NCBI GenBank assembly: GCA_030272155.1
Contig: CP126194.1
Coordinates: 3,091,501 to 3,155,500 of the forward strand
Length of the DNA: 64,000 nt
Direction of reading: 5' to 3'
Origin: Tetradesmus obliquus
Lineage: Eukaryota; Chlorophyta; Chlorophyceae; Sphaeropleales; Scenedesmaceae
Both the position numbers and the translations under genes were made by a program. Under the pieces are notes generated by a model. That model saw only the letters and a program-made list of their open reading frames with translations, was not told where the DNA came from and ran no database searches. Positions 33,938 to 47,700 of the stretch are shown one piece after another. How positions within the stretch are numbered: position 1 is the stretch's first letter; each line of letters opens with the position of its first letter.

Positions 33938-35844
33938 ATGAATCTGTCGCAAGGTTCCAGTACACGACTTCAGGACGTGCGTAGCAGCACAGATGCTGAC
34001 ATGAACAAAGCTGGCCAGCACCATGGTGGCGCCAATGGCAACTGCACAAGCAGGGCAAAAGCAGTGTCCGGGGCTTACAACAGCTCCAGCCTGATGTACA
34101 AGATGCTGCGTGCAGCGGGCTGGGGGCCACTGACAAACCTCGGCTTCTATTCACTGCTGCAGCCCTTTCAGTGGCTCAGCGTGCCGGCTGTGCAGGTGCG
34201 CCCTGGTGCATGCAGCAGCAGGCAGAGTTGTGCATGCAAGGAGCAGCTTTGACCTAGGAAAAACTGTTCTTTGTTTCAAGGAATTTTGTCATGTCTAGAA
34301 TCAAGAAGACAGTGTGCAGAGCAGTGTAGCTAGGTCATGGTCAGGAGCGCTGCCCGCAGCTATGTGACCCGTACCCTGGAGTCCATGTGTGCCAGAGGCA
34401 CATTTGCAGTCACGCCTGCTGGTGGATGTTAAGCATATGATGAGTTACCACAACATCATGCAGCAGCTAGAAGTGCACTGCCACATTGTGCTCCACGTCT
34501 GATTGGCCATAACAACTGCCTGTTGATGCTGCTGGTGCTGGCTGCACATTGCAGACTGCACTGGTGCGGCGTGCGCTGTCCCTTGGCCGCCCGCAAGCAA
34601 GCGACAGGATCCTCGACGTGGCGTGCGGCCGCGGCAAGTCAACGTACATGATGGCCTGTGCAGCAGGCAATGATGCGCGCGTTGTGGGCCTCGTTTTGCT
34701 GCCACAGGTGTGAAGATGTGGCGTTGATATCATTGATAGTCGGCAGAGACATGAGGGAATATTTTACTGGACAGAGACGGTCGCCCTGGCGGTCATGATG
34801 GTTGCAGCAGCTGCCATGCAGGCAACCAGCAGCAGAACCTGATGTTGGTGTCGTGCAAATGACACTGCGCAATGTCACCATGACGCAACACTCCAACAGA
34901 TTTCCCTCGCCCAACCTGATACATAACCCACACCCTGTGCACATACATTGCGCCTGCCTGCAAAATCAGAACGTCAGCGCAGCGTCCTGGCTCTATGGCG
35001 GCGACGGCAGCAGCGGCCCAAGCTACGTTGTGGGTGATGCCACAGCCCTGGACAGTCACCCTGCTGCGCTGGAGCTGTCACCCACGCTCATCTACTGCAT
35101 TGAAGCAGCCTTCCACTTTGACAGGCCTGCGTTCCTGGCTGCTGCTGCGCGCGTGCTGTCGCCTGGCGGGCGGCTCGTGGTGGTGGACTTTGCGTGGCGT
35201 GAGGCAGCAGCAGCAGGTGAGCGCTGCCATCACGCGGACTCCTGTTTGAAAGCGGCCTGTCCAATGTTGTTCGAGTCGGCATTCCTCCAGTGTCCTGCAG
35301 CCATAGTGTGCAGCAGCAGCACCACTACCAACGACCAGCTAACCATCTGTAACTGCCTGCCTGCCTGCCTGCTTGCTTGCCTGCTTGTGTGTGCCCCACA
35401 GCTGTGCGCGCAGGCGACCTGGACCTGAAAGCAGTGCAGACCACGCGCAGCGTATGGCAGTTTGAGGACTTTTCCACAGAAGCAGAGTACTGCCAGATGG
35501 CTGCAGCAGCAGGCCTTGCAGTGAGGGAGGTGCACGACTGGACTGGCGCTGTGATGACAGCCAACAAGTGGGTGCTCGGCACAGCTATGAAGCTGGCGCG
35601 CAGTGCTACTGGCCGGGCAGTGCTGGGGCTGGTGCATCCAGACCTCAAGCTGACTCAGCAGGAGTGGGCTGAGCTGGATCAGCTGGTGCATTGCCAGCTG
35701 ACATGCCTGGAGCATGTGCGCTACATTGCATACGTGTTTGAGCGCTCGCAGCAGCAGCAGCAGCAGCAGCAGGAGCAGGAGGAGGAGGAGGAGGAGGAGG
35801 AGGAGGAGGAGGAGGAGGAGGAGGAGAAGCATCGTGCTGCGTAG
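33938..35844 (+). CDS. SAM-dependent small-molecule methyltransferase (class I)
   Basis: Four exons: 33938-34195, 34555-34707, 34970-35216, 35402-35844; 366 residues. The class I Rossmann signatures are clear: motif I DRILDVACGRGKSTYMMA, an acidic-loop region SYVVGDATALD, a post-motif CIEAAFHFDRPAFLAAAARV and the LSPGGRLVVVDF strand. This pattern fits the UbiE/Methyltransf_11 group that methylates lipid-like or quinone-like small molecules (sterol, tocopherol, glycine-betaine-type enzymes); the substrate cannot be told. The N-terminal 35 residues are polar and low in hydrophobics. The C-terminus is a Gln run followed by about twenty Glu, encoded by CAG and GAG repeats (about 35749-35828), then KHRAA. 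An ATG later in exon 1 is possible. Confidence 0.82.
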
Positions 35845-38263
35845 ATGTGGCGGGCGCTTGGGATGTGTGCTGGCAGCAATGTCAAGCCAAGATCTTTGCA
35901 CATCATGATGTGCATGATGTGCTGAGTGATAGCACCACCCAGTGGCTGTGTACTGTGGAATTCTAAAACTTGAAGTTGCATCTGGTGATCTGCTGGCACA
36001 CATGGGGTATCCAGCATGTCAGCACACCAGCAATTCATCTTGCTGCAAAGTTGCAGCGTAGCAGAAGAAATGGCTGGCTCAGCGTGCTCAAGCGTATTAT
36101 GATATTCAACCCTGCCCACGGTGTGCACAGTGTTGCTGTGTTGCTGCGGCACACTGCGCTCATATGATTCACACCAATACACTGGACATGTTGCAGCGGG
36201 GGGTTGTGCCTGGCAAGCAGCCCATGCATGCTTTACCCTGGGCACAACAGTTTGCTGGTAGCAGCTGATACCGGATACTGGAGCTTGGATTGCCCTGAGA
36301 CACTTGTTAATGCTTACTTACTGCTCAATTCATCCGCAGCGTGTCGCACAGCTGTGTCAGCAGATGGCATTGTATGCTAGATAACTGCTTGGTAACTGGT
36401 TAACAGCAGTTTACATGCAATGCGCGTGCTTTGCCCGTTTATGGCACCCGCCACACTGTGGCTAAAATATTAACTTTTGTGCTTGGTGGCTCTTTGTGTG
36501 CTGGAGGTGGTTGCTGGTCCTTTCACCCAATCTAGACGACGGTCACAACCTTCAGTGTTGCTCACTGTCAGCAGCACTATACCTGTGAAGCAACAGCCTT
36601 CAAGCAGCACACTAGTACTAGCAATGCTGCTGTTCCAGCACGAGAGCTCTGTGCATGCTGCCCTATCATCCGTGATATGCAGCACTGTGCTGTTGCTGTG
36701 AAGTGCGTCAAGGTTTACTAAACCAGCAGTAGCACTTGCCCTGTTCTGTGCTTGTCTGTAGCAGCATGCATGGGCAACACTGTCAGGTGTTGAATCCTTG
36801 TTTCTGCTGGGTCTGGAGGTGCTAGGTGAAGGTCTTGGTCTGGTATGGATGGGGTCTACTGCTTTGCATCTGTAGTTTGTTGATGCTGTGCGTTGTTTAG
36901 ACTGCTATCAATGGCTATGATCAACCATGCATGTTTGCTGGCTTGGATAACAAAATTGCTGTAGCTGTGCTTGTGCTTCAGTATGTCCTTGGGAACATAC
37001 AAGCCCGCGCGGGCGGCGCGCCTTGGTTCATCAAAGGAGGTAGGCTGTACACAGTGCCGATTGAGAACGTGTAGTTTGCTTGATTGTTGAGTTCGCCACT
37101 CCTGCTTGTGAGTTTCAGAATATAATGGCGCACAGTGTGTTGTGTGTATGCTTGATGTGTATGAGCCACTCTGACGCGCTATGCCACTTCGTACATGTTA
37201 TGCGCGGAGTTTGAAGTTGTATGCTGAGTCACTGTAACAGTTACAGCAGATCGACCCCTGACCTGATGCTGTGAGGGCTGGCATGAGGCACTGATGGTCA
37301 CACCACAGCCTCAGGCACACGACACAACCACACCCATGCCAGACCTGCCTGTTTAAACACGACAAGTTGCAGTGCGGAATGACCTGCAGTGCCCACAACC
37401 CCAGTCAGCCTTCTTTGCAAACAAGAGAGGAAGCTTTCAAGCATGGTGCCACAGGAGCACCGATCCTGCAAAGGCAAACATTCGACACCAGCACATACTT
37501 CTTTGCTGCGCTGACCTCCTGCTGAGCAATGGCTCACACTTCCTGCAACCGCAACCACACCCCCCATGATTTGCAGCAGGCCATAAGAAATGCGTATTGA
37601 ACCAGAGCCACCTATCAGCACACTCAACTGCTCCAGTGGGAATGTTTCCCAAGGCCCCAGAGCACCCCCAAACCACCACCCAGTGCTGTGCAACACCGTG
37701 CATGTGACATAAGCAAGCCAACAACACAGAACCGACTGCAAGCCACGCACCACACAGAAGCAACGGAAGCAACGGAAAGGGCTAGGCTTTTCACGCGCGA
37801 CAACAGCGGAAACAGCTGTCCAGCGTCCTGCACATTCAGCACAGTGCAGCAGCAATAGCTGATGCATGAGCCATGGATTGACACGCACAAGCATGAACAA
37901 CACAACTTCTTTCCACCGCGCAGGCACTGTGTTTCAGCGCCTGCAGGGCTTTGACCCCTTGACTCAGATCTTGGCTCCTGCTGCTGCTGTTGCTGCTGCT
38001 GCCGAGGGCAGTTGCTCAAAGCAGCAGCAGCACATCCAGCCACCTTAACACCCTGCCGTCTGAAACACTCCAACCAACACAGCAACACCCAGCATCCACA
38101 CAACCAGCAGCAGGCACCGCATGCCCATCCCTGCTGCTCCAAGCTCCCATACACATAGACGCAGCAGCAGCTCGCAGCCCTGCAGCTGCATCCAGCTACA
38201 GCTGCAGCTGCACCCGCTGCTGCTGCACAGCCCTGCTGCCACGCCGACTGCCATCCTGCCCGC
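35845..38263. other. Intergenic spacer between convergent genes
   Basis: No coding region is supported. Many short frames on both strands conflict with each other. The interval includes the 3' UTRs of the methyltransferase (left) and the phosphorylase (right). No clear TGTAA signal was found close to either stop. Confidence 0.5.
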
Positions 38264-41200
38264 TCAGTTCTCTGGCTGCGGCACCACGCAGGGCGTCACA
38301 TTCCAGATCTCCGTGGCGTACTCGTGGATAGTGCGGTCAGTGCTGAACTTGCCCGAGCCTGCAGGAAGGTGAAAGAAACACAGCAAGACGTGTTACAACA
38401 TCACATGCAGGAACCATACATGCAGGAAAGCAACAGCAGCGCCGGCCGACATAACCAGAAGCAGGGCAGTTGAACATGGGCTTGCTTGCAACGCCAACGG
38501 CTGAGCCTGCAGCGGCAATTGCTGCCACGCGTAACGGCAAACCAAATGCAGCTGCTGGCTATGCTGTTGAACCCGTTACTGCAGCAGGCATCACAACAGC
38601 AGCTGATATAGCTAGAGTGCCAGTAGCTTTGGTTGTTAGTCCCCAGCACCTTCCAGCAGTTTTTGCAGGACATCTCAACGGCCAAGAAGGTGCAGCAGCA
38701 GCAGCAGTCTGCGCCTGGCGCGCCGGCTCACCTGCTGTCATCATGATGCTCATGCGGTCCCACACTTCTGGCTTCTTGTACAGCTCGTCCACCTTTGCCT
38801 GCAGGAAAATCAGGAAGGATTGATGTTTGTTACATATCACGCACCACGTTTCAACAGCAGGGGTAGCGCATGCAATGTGGTGGATAGGGGGTGTGTGTGT
38901 GTGTGTGTGGGGGGGGGGGCATTAGAAGGTACAACCCACGAAGCAGTGCAATGCAGTGAAAGAGGGACATGAGCATGCACGGTGTTTGGAGAGCAACTGC
39001 AACGATTGCAGGCAATGTGCTGCAGGGGTGCACAAGGTCGGGGGACAGGTTGACACCAAAACTGCTAGCACATAAAGGGCAGACTAACGCATGGGAGCAC
39101 GGCAGCAGCAGCTGCAGCCCTGCTCAACTGCTCCCTGACAGGTCACGTGTCAGCACGTCACCGGCTGGGAGCAGCTAAGCAGGTGCCGCCCTTGCAACCA
39201 TAGCCACAGGCGGCCATATCTGCTTGGCGAGAAAAGGAGACACACCACCTAGTCCAACACACCCTCAGCGCTGCACCAGTGGTACCAACTACATCAGCAA
39301 CGCATGCACAAGCCGCCGGCCACCAGCGCAAGCCAGGTCCCCCCATTCTAGGCAGCCTGGATGAATGCTGGCCACCAGGTAGAAACTCCCGACCATGCTG
39401 CCACTCATCAATCCCCATCATCGAATATTCCTTCATACTACCCCGCCCACCTGCGGCTCCAGGTAGCCCGGGAAGTTGTTGGCCACCAGGTTGTAATCCC
39501 CGCCCGTGGTTACGTTCAGTCAACCCCACCCATGATTATGCATAGCAGCCGCCCACCTGCGCCTCCAGGTAGCCCGGGAAGTCGTTGGCCACCAGGTAGT
39601 AATCCCCGCCCGTGATAACACTCATTCAACCCCACCTGTGCTTATGCATAGTAATCCCCCGCCCACCTACGCCTCCAGGTAGCCCGGGAAGTCGTTGGCC
39701 ACCAGGTGGTGACCCCCGCCCGTGGTTACGTTCAGTAATCCCCACAGATGGTTACGTTCAGCAGCCCCCGCCCATCTGCGCCTCCAGATAGCCTGGGAGG
39801 GTGTTGGCCACCAGGTAGTAATCCCCGCCCGTGGTTGCGTTCAGTCATCCCTACCCGTGCGTACGCATAGTCATCCCCCGCCCACCTGCGCCTCCAGGTA
39901 GCCGGGGAAGTCGTTGGCCACCAGGTAGTAATCCCCGCCCGTGGTTATGGCGTCCATGATGGGCCCGAAGTAGTCCTCCCAGCCAAAGTAGCCGCTGCGC
40001 ACCATCTCCACCACGTGCGTGAAGCGCGGGTCAACCACCAGCGTCTTGCGCTCAGCACGCAGCCGCGCCACCTGCGAGTGGAAGCAGAAGATCAAGCGCT
40101 GTGGCATGCAGCTATGGGGTAGGATGAGAGCGCTTTGAAAATAGGTAAGCAGCAGATACCAGCATCTTCGAAAAAGAAACACAGCCAAACGCCGTGCACC
40201 TCCACGGTCTTAGCGCCAATGATGAACATGTTGTCTGTGCCGGACTCCTCCCACCACAACACCCCCTCAACGTACATTACAAAAGCTTGCAACAGATTCT
40301 AAAAAAGCCAGACACCAGACAGAACCCGCACCTCCTCGGTCTTGGCGCCAAAGATGAACATGTTGTTTGTGCCGGACTCCTCCCACCACCACAACCCCTC
40401 AACGTGCATTACAAGAGCCTGCAACCCAGTCTCAAAAGCCATAAACAGCAGACAGAACCCGGACCTCCTCTGTCTTGGCCCCGAAGATGAACATGTTGTC
40501 TGTGCCTCCCTCCTCCGCGATCTCGATGTTTGCGCCGTCCAGTGTGCCGATGATGAGGCAGCCGTTCATCTGGAACTTCATGTTGCTGGTGCCGCTGGCC
40601 TCAGTGCCGGCCGTGCTGATGTGCTGCGACAGCTCAGAGGCTGCGGCAGGCGGGAGCAGAGGGGATGCGGCAGCAGCAGGGAGGTTGAGCAAAAAAATGC
40701 ATGTTTGCTGCGGGTAAGAAACCAGCAGCAGAAACCAGCAACGCGGCGCCTGGCAAGCAAACACAACACCGTGGCATGAAGACGGCGACCTCACTGACGC
40801 TGCAGTCCAGACAGAACACACCCGCAGCCATCAAACATCTCAGGCACACTTGGCCAATCCCCCAAAACACTACGACAGCGCCGCACCTGGGATGAGGATC
40901 TCTGCGCCGGACACGTTGTAGTCTGGGTAGAAGACCAGCTTCAGCAGGTCGCCCACGTCGGCGTCGTTGTTGATCTTCTCACCCACCGCGCAGATGAGCT
41001 TGATGATGCGCTTGGCCATCTCGTAGCCGGGGGCAGCCTGCAGCACAACACGATGCAGCAGCGAGGTAAGCAGGGGGGGGGGGGGGAGGTAAAAGGCTGA
41101 ATGCTGGGCAATTGTGTGGCATGCACCATGTTGCCAGCATCCAACGAGCTTGATGATGCGCTTGGCCATCTCGTAGCCGGGGGCGACCTGCAGGCAATGC

Positions 41201-41737
41201 AGCAGTGATGCAACACATGTGACAAGGCAGTGAGGCGCGCATGACACATATTTGACAGCATCAGATGAGATTGATGATGCGCTTGGCCGTCTCATAGCCG
41301 GGCGCAGCCTGCAGGACAGCACGATGCAGGAGTGAGCTAAGCAGAGGGGATGGGGAGGTCAATGGCTGATTGCTGGGCAATGGTGTGGCATGCACCATGT
41401 TGCCAGCATCCAATGAGCTTGATGATGCGCTTGGCCATCTCGTAGCCCGGGGCTGCCTGCAATCGCAAAGTGCGGACAGCAGCGAAGCAGGGCAGTGAGC
41501 TGGGGCCGCATGATGGTTGGTCAAAGCACGCTTACAAGGTGTGTGGTTGTATTCCTTCATGCTGTGGCTGAACTGGTGTCAACTTTGATCTTCGTGGCAT
41601 GGCCACTGCTGCCGTCACCACCGCAATCACCCACCTTGCCTCCGATGATGCACACGCGCGGCACCAGCTTGCTGCGCTGCTCCGAGCTCATCTTCTTGAT
41701 GACGTCGTAGCGGTGGATGATGCCCAGCACGTTCAGC

Positions 41738-41768
<31 letters not shown>

Positions 41769-44700
41769 TCTGGTGTGCGCAAGATTGCCAGAGTTTGGCA
41801 CAGTTTGGCAGAGAGCAGCGAGGGCAGCAGACATGCGTCAGCATGCGCCACATTGAGCAGCTGGCGCTTGTACATCATGGATGCGCTTAATCTAGGGGCC
41901 AATGTGCATCAGTAGGGCAGAAAGAAGGAGTGCATGATTTGTGGGTGCTGGCATGAATGTCATGAGCGAGCAACAGTGTGGGGATCGGCGCAGAGGCTGC
42001 TGAGTCACCTTCTTTCATCTGTCAACTGTGAAGTCCACTCATGCACGCACATCAACGGGCATTTATCAATACCTGTACTGACAGGAACCGGCGCCCGGCC
42101 CCACACCGGCACGTAACACCACACGCATGCACGACCCACCTGGATGTCGAACAGCGCGTTGGGTGACACCTTCACGCCAGTCAGCGCGTGGATCTTGGCT
42201 GCTGCGCGCTGCTTGGCCTGCTGCTTCACCGTGCGCCACGCCTGCTGCAGCGCGGGGTCGTCTGCGTGCGCGCGCAGGCCCTGCGATCATTCGTAACAAG
42301 CAGACACAAACAAGCACAGGCAGTGGTCAGCTTTGCAGTGTGGGCTTGTGGTGCTGCATGCACACACTGTGAGACATTGAGGTGCTGCTGCAGCAAGCAA
42401 CAGCGGACTAGCTGCTCGCAAGTGATGCTGATGTGTGGCTGATGTTCTTCCTGCAAAAAATATGCACATGCCCAGGAGATCAATGATCTGTGGTTTAATA
42501 CAACCAGGTTCAGATGCATCAGCATCCCCATCTGCACTCGTAACATCATTGCAACAGCTGCAGTTGCCGCATTGGCAACACGTGAAACCGCTAACCAGCT
42601 GCGCAGCGGGCTTCGCATGCGCATTTCCATTATCAACGTAACAGCATGACTTGTAACAACATACAACGCCAGACTAACAGATCAACACAACAGCTGCAGC
42701 CTCGCCCCACCTTGAGCTGGTCCAGGTCTGTGATCCACTCGTCGCTGCCGAGGCGCTCCGTGATGAGGCGGCGCAGCGGTGGGTTGCAGAAGGCCAGCCA
42801 GCGGCGCTGCGTCACGCCGTTGGTCTTGTTCTGGAACTTGCCTGCGGGGCGTGACAGCAACAACGCGGGAAGCAGAGCAACACCCTGGACGTTGAATGCA
42901 TGCCTCCGGAAACAGGAGCTGCTTTGCAGCAGACAGCGATCAGAGTGAGCATCGGGACCCACGCTCAGACAGCTGCCTCCAAAACCAACCAGACTTTGAC
43001 CAGCACACAGCCGTGCAACCGGCAATGCAGCACACGAGGTCTGCAGAGCTGCCCCGCACCTGGGAAGAGGTCGGCAAAGTCCTTGAAGATGGTGTTCTTG
43101 ATGATGTCGCTGTGGATGGCTGCCACACCGTTCACCGTGTGGCTGGCTGCCACGGCCAGGTACGCCATGCGCACAAACCTGGCAGCAACCAAAATAACAA
43201 TACATGCTGGGTGTGGCATTAACACATGTCGGGGGAAGGTTTTGGTGTGGTTATGGCAGATATACCAGCAGCATGAAGTGTGCTCATGCCATACAGCACC
43301 ACAGTAATGTCATGCACACCGCATATTATTCGGCTGTTTCAGCACATCGCCAGCAGTAACGTCATCTCATCCGCAATCATCTGCTGCTGCTCACTTGTCG
43401 CCGTGTGCGCCGTCCTCGATGATGGACATGCGGCTGATGCGCTCCCAGTCGTCACCGTACTTGGCGCGCACCTGCAGGCAGAGGATATAGTAGCAATTAC
43501 TCAAATCACCAGTATGCAAGGCAGCAGGCAGCGCTGAACTGAGGCGTGATGGACATGCGCTCCCAGTCGTCACCATACTTGGCGCGCACCTGCAGGTAAA
43601 AACAGCACACAGCCCAGCAGGGCGCAAGTCCAATCAGCACGCACCGCAGAATGCAAACGAACCAACAACAGCAGACTACACACGTGCATGCAAGACACGT
43701 TTGTCGGAGCTGCAAAACATGCTGCGCGTCGCAGCTGCAGCCGCTGACTGCACAAGCAGATGCTTCTGCACCAGCGCACGATAGGCTCCCTTGCCGCTAA
43801 AAGCTGGAAATGGCGAGCGTCTGCCCGGCAACGAGGCAAGTATGCCTGGCAATGCACAAGTCCTGCTGCTGCAGCTGATGCTGCTGCAGCCGCGGGCTCA
43901 CCGTCTGCAGGAAGCGCCAGTTGATGTCGTACACGATCTGCATGTGGCGTGGCAGCAGCTTCTCCATCAGGCTGACCGGCCACTTCTCCAGCGCCTCGGG
44001 CAGCACCGTGTGGTTGGTGAACGCAAACACCTGCGCGCAGAACACAAGCAGCGAGGTGTGACTGGTGGCCCTGGACACCTGTTGAGTAGGCGCACATGCA
44101 GCACCTTGTGGTTTGTATCTGCTCAGCGGCGTTGGTGGCTGAACAGGCACTCGCTTGCAGTTGCAACCACCCCCAAAACAACTGGGGCCCCCACCTTGCA
44201 GCAGATCTGCCAGCTCAGCGTCCAGCCCAGCTTGTTCTCGTCCATGAGGATGCGCATCAGCTCCGGCACCGCGATGGTGGGGTGCGTGTCGTTGAGCTGG
44301 AAGGCCACGCGCTCCGGCAGCAGGTCCCAGTTGCCGGGGTGCGACTCCTTGTAGCGGCGGATGACGTCCTGTAAGAAGCATGGACAGTATGATATCAATC
44401 AGGGTGCCATGCACTATGCGACTACATGCCATCAGCTAGCGGGATGCTTGTGGTGTGTGCTCACGGAGCAGGTCCCGATTGCCGTAGTAGCGCATGAAAA
44501 CCTGGGTGGGGAAGGGCGTGCACGTATTGCGAAACTGGGATGTCATCGAAACAGGCAGCGAACAGCCTAACAGTAGTACACACACTGCGGCAGTCCAACA
44601 GCACGCAATGCAATGGCCTCCTTTAAGTAGATGCACGGCGCACCTGCAGCGTGGCTGACACGAAGAAGTGCTGCTGCTTGAGGCGCAGCTCCTTGCCCTC

Positions 44701-47700
44701 GTAGGTGCGGTCATCAGGGTACAGAACGCTGGACAGCGTCTCCGCACGCTGCTTGCCCAGGATAGCCTGCAGGCAGCAACAGCAGCAGCAGCGCAGCAGC
44801 AGGTTATCATCAGTGCATTCAGCGGGGTTGTTGACAGTGGTTGGTATCTCCTGCTCTGCCAATGCAGGAAATCAATCTGGATCCAGCAGCATGCCACGGT
44901 TACGCACGTATCATGTCCGTATACATATGTTTCTCTCGACAACTACTGCACTTGCAAGCGTTCACCAGCATGCATTGTTAAGGCAACCATAGGCATCGAC
45001 CCGCTTCCCCCTACCCACCTGCACATAGTCGCCCGTGTTGAATGCCTCCAGGTCGAACTCCCTGCTGGGCTTGGCCGCCCACAGCCGCAGGTTGATGCAG
45101 TTGCGCGTCTTGAAGCCCGGGATGGGGTTGTCGTACGCGACAGCGGTCACCTGCGGTCACAACAGTAGCGCGGTTGCAGCAGCAGCAGCAGCGGCGGCAG
45201 CGGCAGCACGTGAAGTGTTGAAGCCATGAATGGGGTTGTCGTACGCGACAGCAGTCACCTGTGGGTTGTTGAAGGTGGGTAGGTGTGTGGGTGGGTGCAT
45301 GGCGAGCAGCACAGTTGTCCTGAGAATGGCCTTGGCCTACGCAATGGCGTCACTGGAGGTGCGAGGGTGCTTCTGTCTGTGAGTGTGTGGGAGGGCAGGG
45401 TGCAGCGCAGTGGATGAGCATGCCTAACATGCATGATGGATGCTAGTGTAAATACGCTGCTAATCTAGCAGGTGCGACTGCATTGCAACTTGCCGCACAC
45501 CCAGTTGTATGTGGCAGAGTCACAAGGCAAGTGCACCTGACAGATGCAACAGCCGCCATGCACGCCCCAACAACATTGCCTAGCGAATGCAAATCTGGCG
45601 TGGCAGTGTATCACCTGTTTACTGCTGCTGTTCCACGAGTTTCAGCTGGAGGGCCCTGGCACACTCATTGATACACTGCTGGCTGGTACCTTTCCTCCCC
45701 GTCCTCGCTGTAACATCCACTGCTAAACACCCGTGCTGAATGAATGAATGAGCTACGCGTGGTGTGTTAAAACTCGCCACCCGCGTTAAGGGAGGGTGTG
45801 TGTGTGGCGATGAGGATACCCCATGCGCCTTCACACCTCCTACCATACCCGCGCTTGTATGGCTTTACACGCTCTCCTGCGTTTCAGCGGCGCACGTGGC
45901 GCCCCCCTCTTGGTGCACGAGGATATGAGACAGTGAACCACCGCCTGCCACCCTGAACCCTCAACCCAACCCTGCCCATCACACGTGAACACAGGCCCTC
46001 ACCTGCTCTCCCGCGTTCCAGCGGAAGACCTGGCGCCCCTCCTCCTGGTGCACGCTGACGTGGCCGTAGAACTTGATGGGGTAGCTCACGATGAGGCGCT
46101 CAATCTCCCAGGGGTTGCCAAAGGTCAGCCAGTAGTCGGGCTGCTCGTGCTGGAAGCCGTTCACAATGCTCTGCAGGGGCAAGCGATGCAAGCATGAGGT
46201 GCAGTAAAGGGTCAACTAGCTGGTGTTGCAGCCAAACTGTGTTTCAAAACAGGCACCACGGCGGTCGGGCTGCTGGCGCTGGAAGCCGTTCACGATGCTC
46301 TGCAGCACACAGAAACAGCAGAATGGCGGCAGCGCTGGCAACATGAAGGCGGGGCGCAGAACATTGCAAACATTGTTATCTGCTAGCGCTGCTGCTTGTG
46401 CAGGAAACATATGCAGTGAGGCTCCTACTATCCTGCAGCATCTTATGCATTTAGCAGCAGCGCGCCGCACCTGGCGGAACATGCCGTAGCTGTAGCGGAT
46501 GCCGTAGCCCCAGGCTGGCAGGTTGAGTGTTGCCATGCTGTCCAGGAAGCACGCAGCCAGCCTGCCCAGGCCGCCGTTGCCCAGCGCTGCATCGCGCTCC
46601 TGCTCCGCAATGGTCTCAAGGTCATAGCCCAGCTCAGACAGTGCCTCTGCAGTGTGGCAAGAGGTGATTGCATGACAGCAGAGGCAGGTGTTCGCAGCAG
46701 CGCGGCAATGTGTGATTTGGGGCCACGCGTGTGCTCGAACAGGACGCAGGTTTGACAGCCGGCTGCCACCCCTGGAAATGCATACAACCCCAACACACTG
46801 CTCTGCTCGCAGCACGGGGCCCCATTGTTGCAATGCAGCGCCATCGCCAGCGCCTGCCGCTCACCCATGTACTGGTCCTTGATGCCCAGATTGTACAGCG
46901 TGTTGAGCAGGCTGCGGCCCATGAGGAACTCCATGGACAGGTAGTACACGCGCTTGGGGTCCTGCTCCCTGCGGGGCGGCACACAGACAGACAGACACAA
47001 GACATGAGGCAGACGTAGCTTCAGCTGTATGCATGCAGCAGCAGTGTTGAGCACGCGCTTGGGGTCCTGCTTCCTGTGGGGTGCAGACTCCAGACACAGA
47101 TACAGCTTCAGCGACTGCATGCATGTAGTGCTGTGTGACGGGTGGTGCATGGCTTGAGGTCCAGCTCCCTGCTGGGAGGAAGGTGAGCAGATACAGACAG
47201 AACCTCGCACACGCGCAAACAGCGCTCACGCATGCATGCAAAGCTGCGCCTCTTTAAGTGTCACGCTGCAAGCACACTTGACTGACAAGAGCAACGCCTG
47301 CTGCTCCTGCAGGCGGCGACACTGCGATACAAATTACGTGCAACGCTGCTTGCTGCGCCCGCCCTTCCGCCAAACATCCCCCTTGACGCACTTGAAGTAG
47401 GTCTGCGTGTCGTTCCACATCTCGATGAGCCTGTCGCGCAGGCTGAAGGCGGCGGCCTGGTAGCACTCAAAGTCGTCAAACTGGTGGCGTGTGCGCGCCA
47501 GCGTGTACTCCACGTGGTTGACGATGCTCTCCTGGATGGACAGCACGTCGTTCTTGCGGTACGTGTCTGCAGGGAATGATAAACGATAGAGATGATGAAC
47601 AGCAAGGGTGTCAGAGAGAAAGAGTTCAACGGACGTACATCCCTCTAAAGCATGTGCATGACATGCGTGATGCTTCACCTGGCGTTGCCAATGCCAGCCC

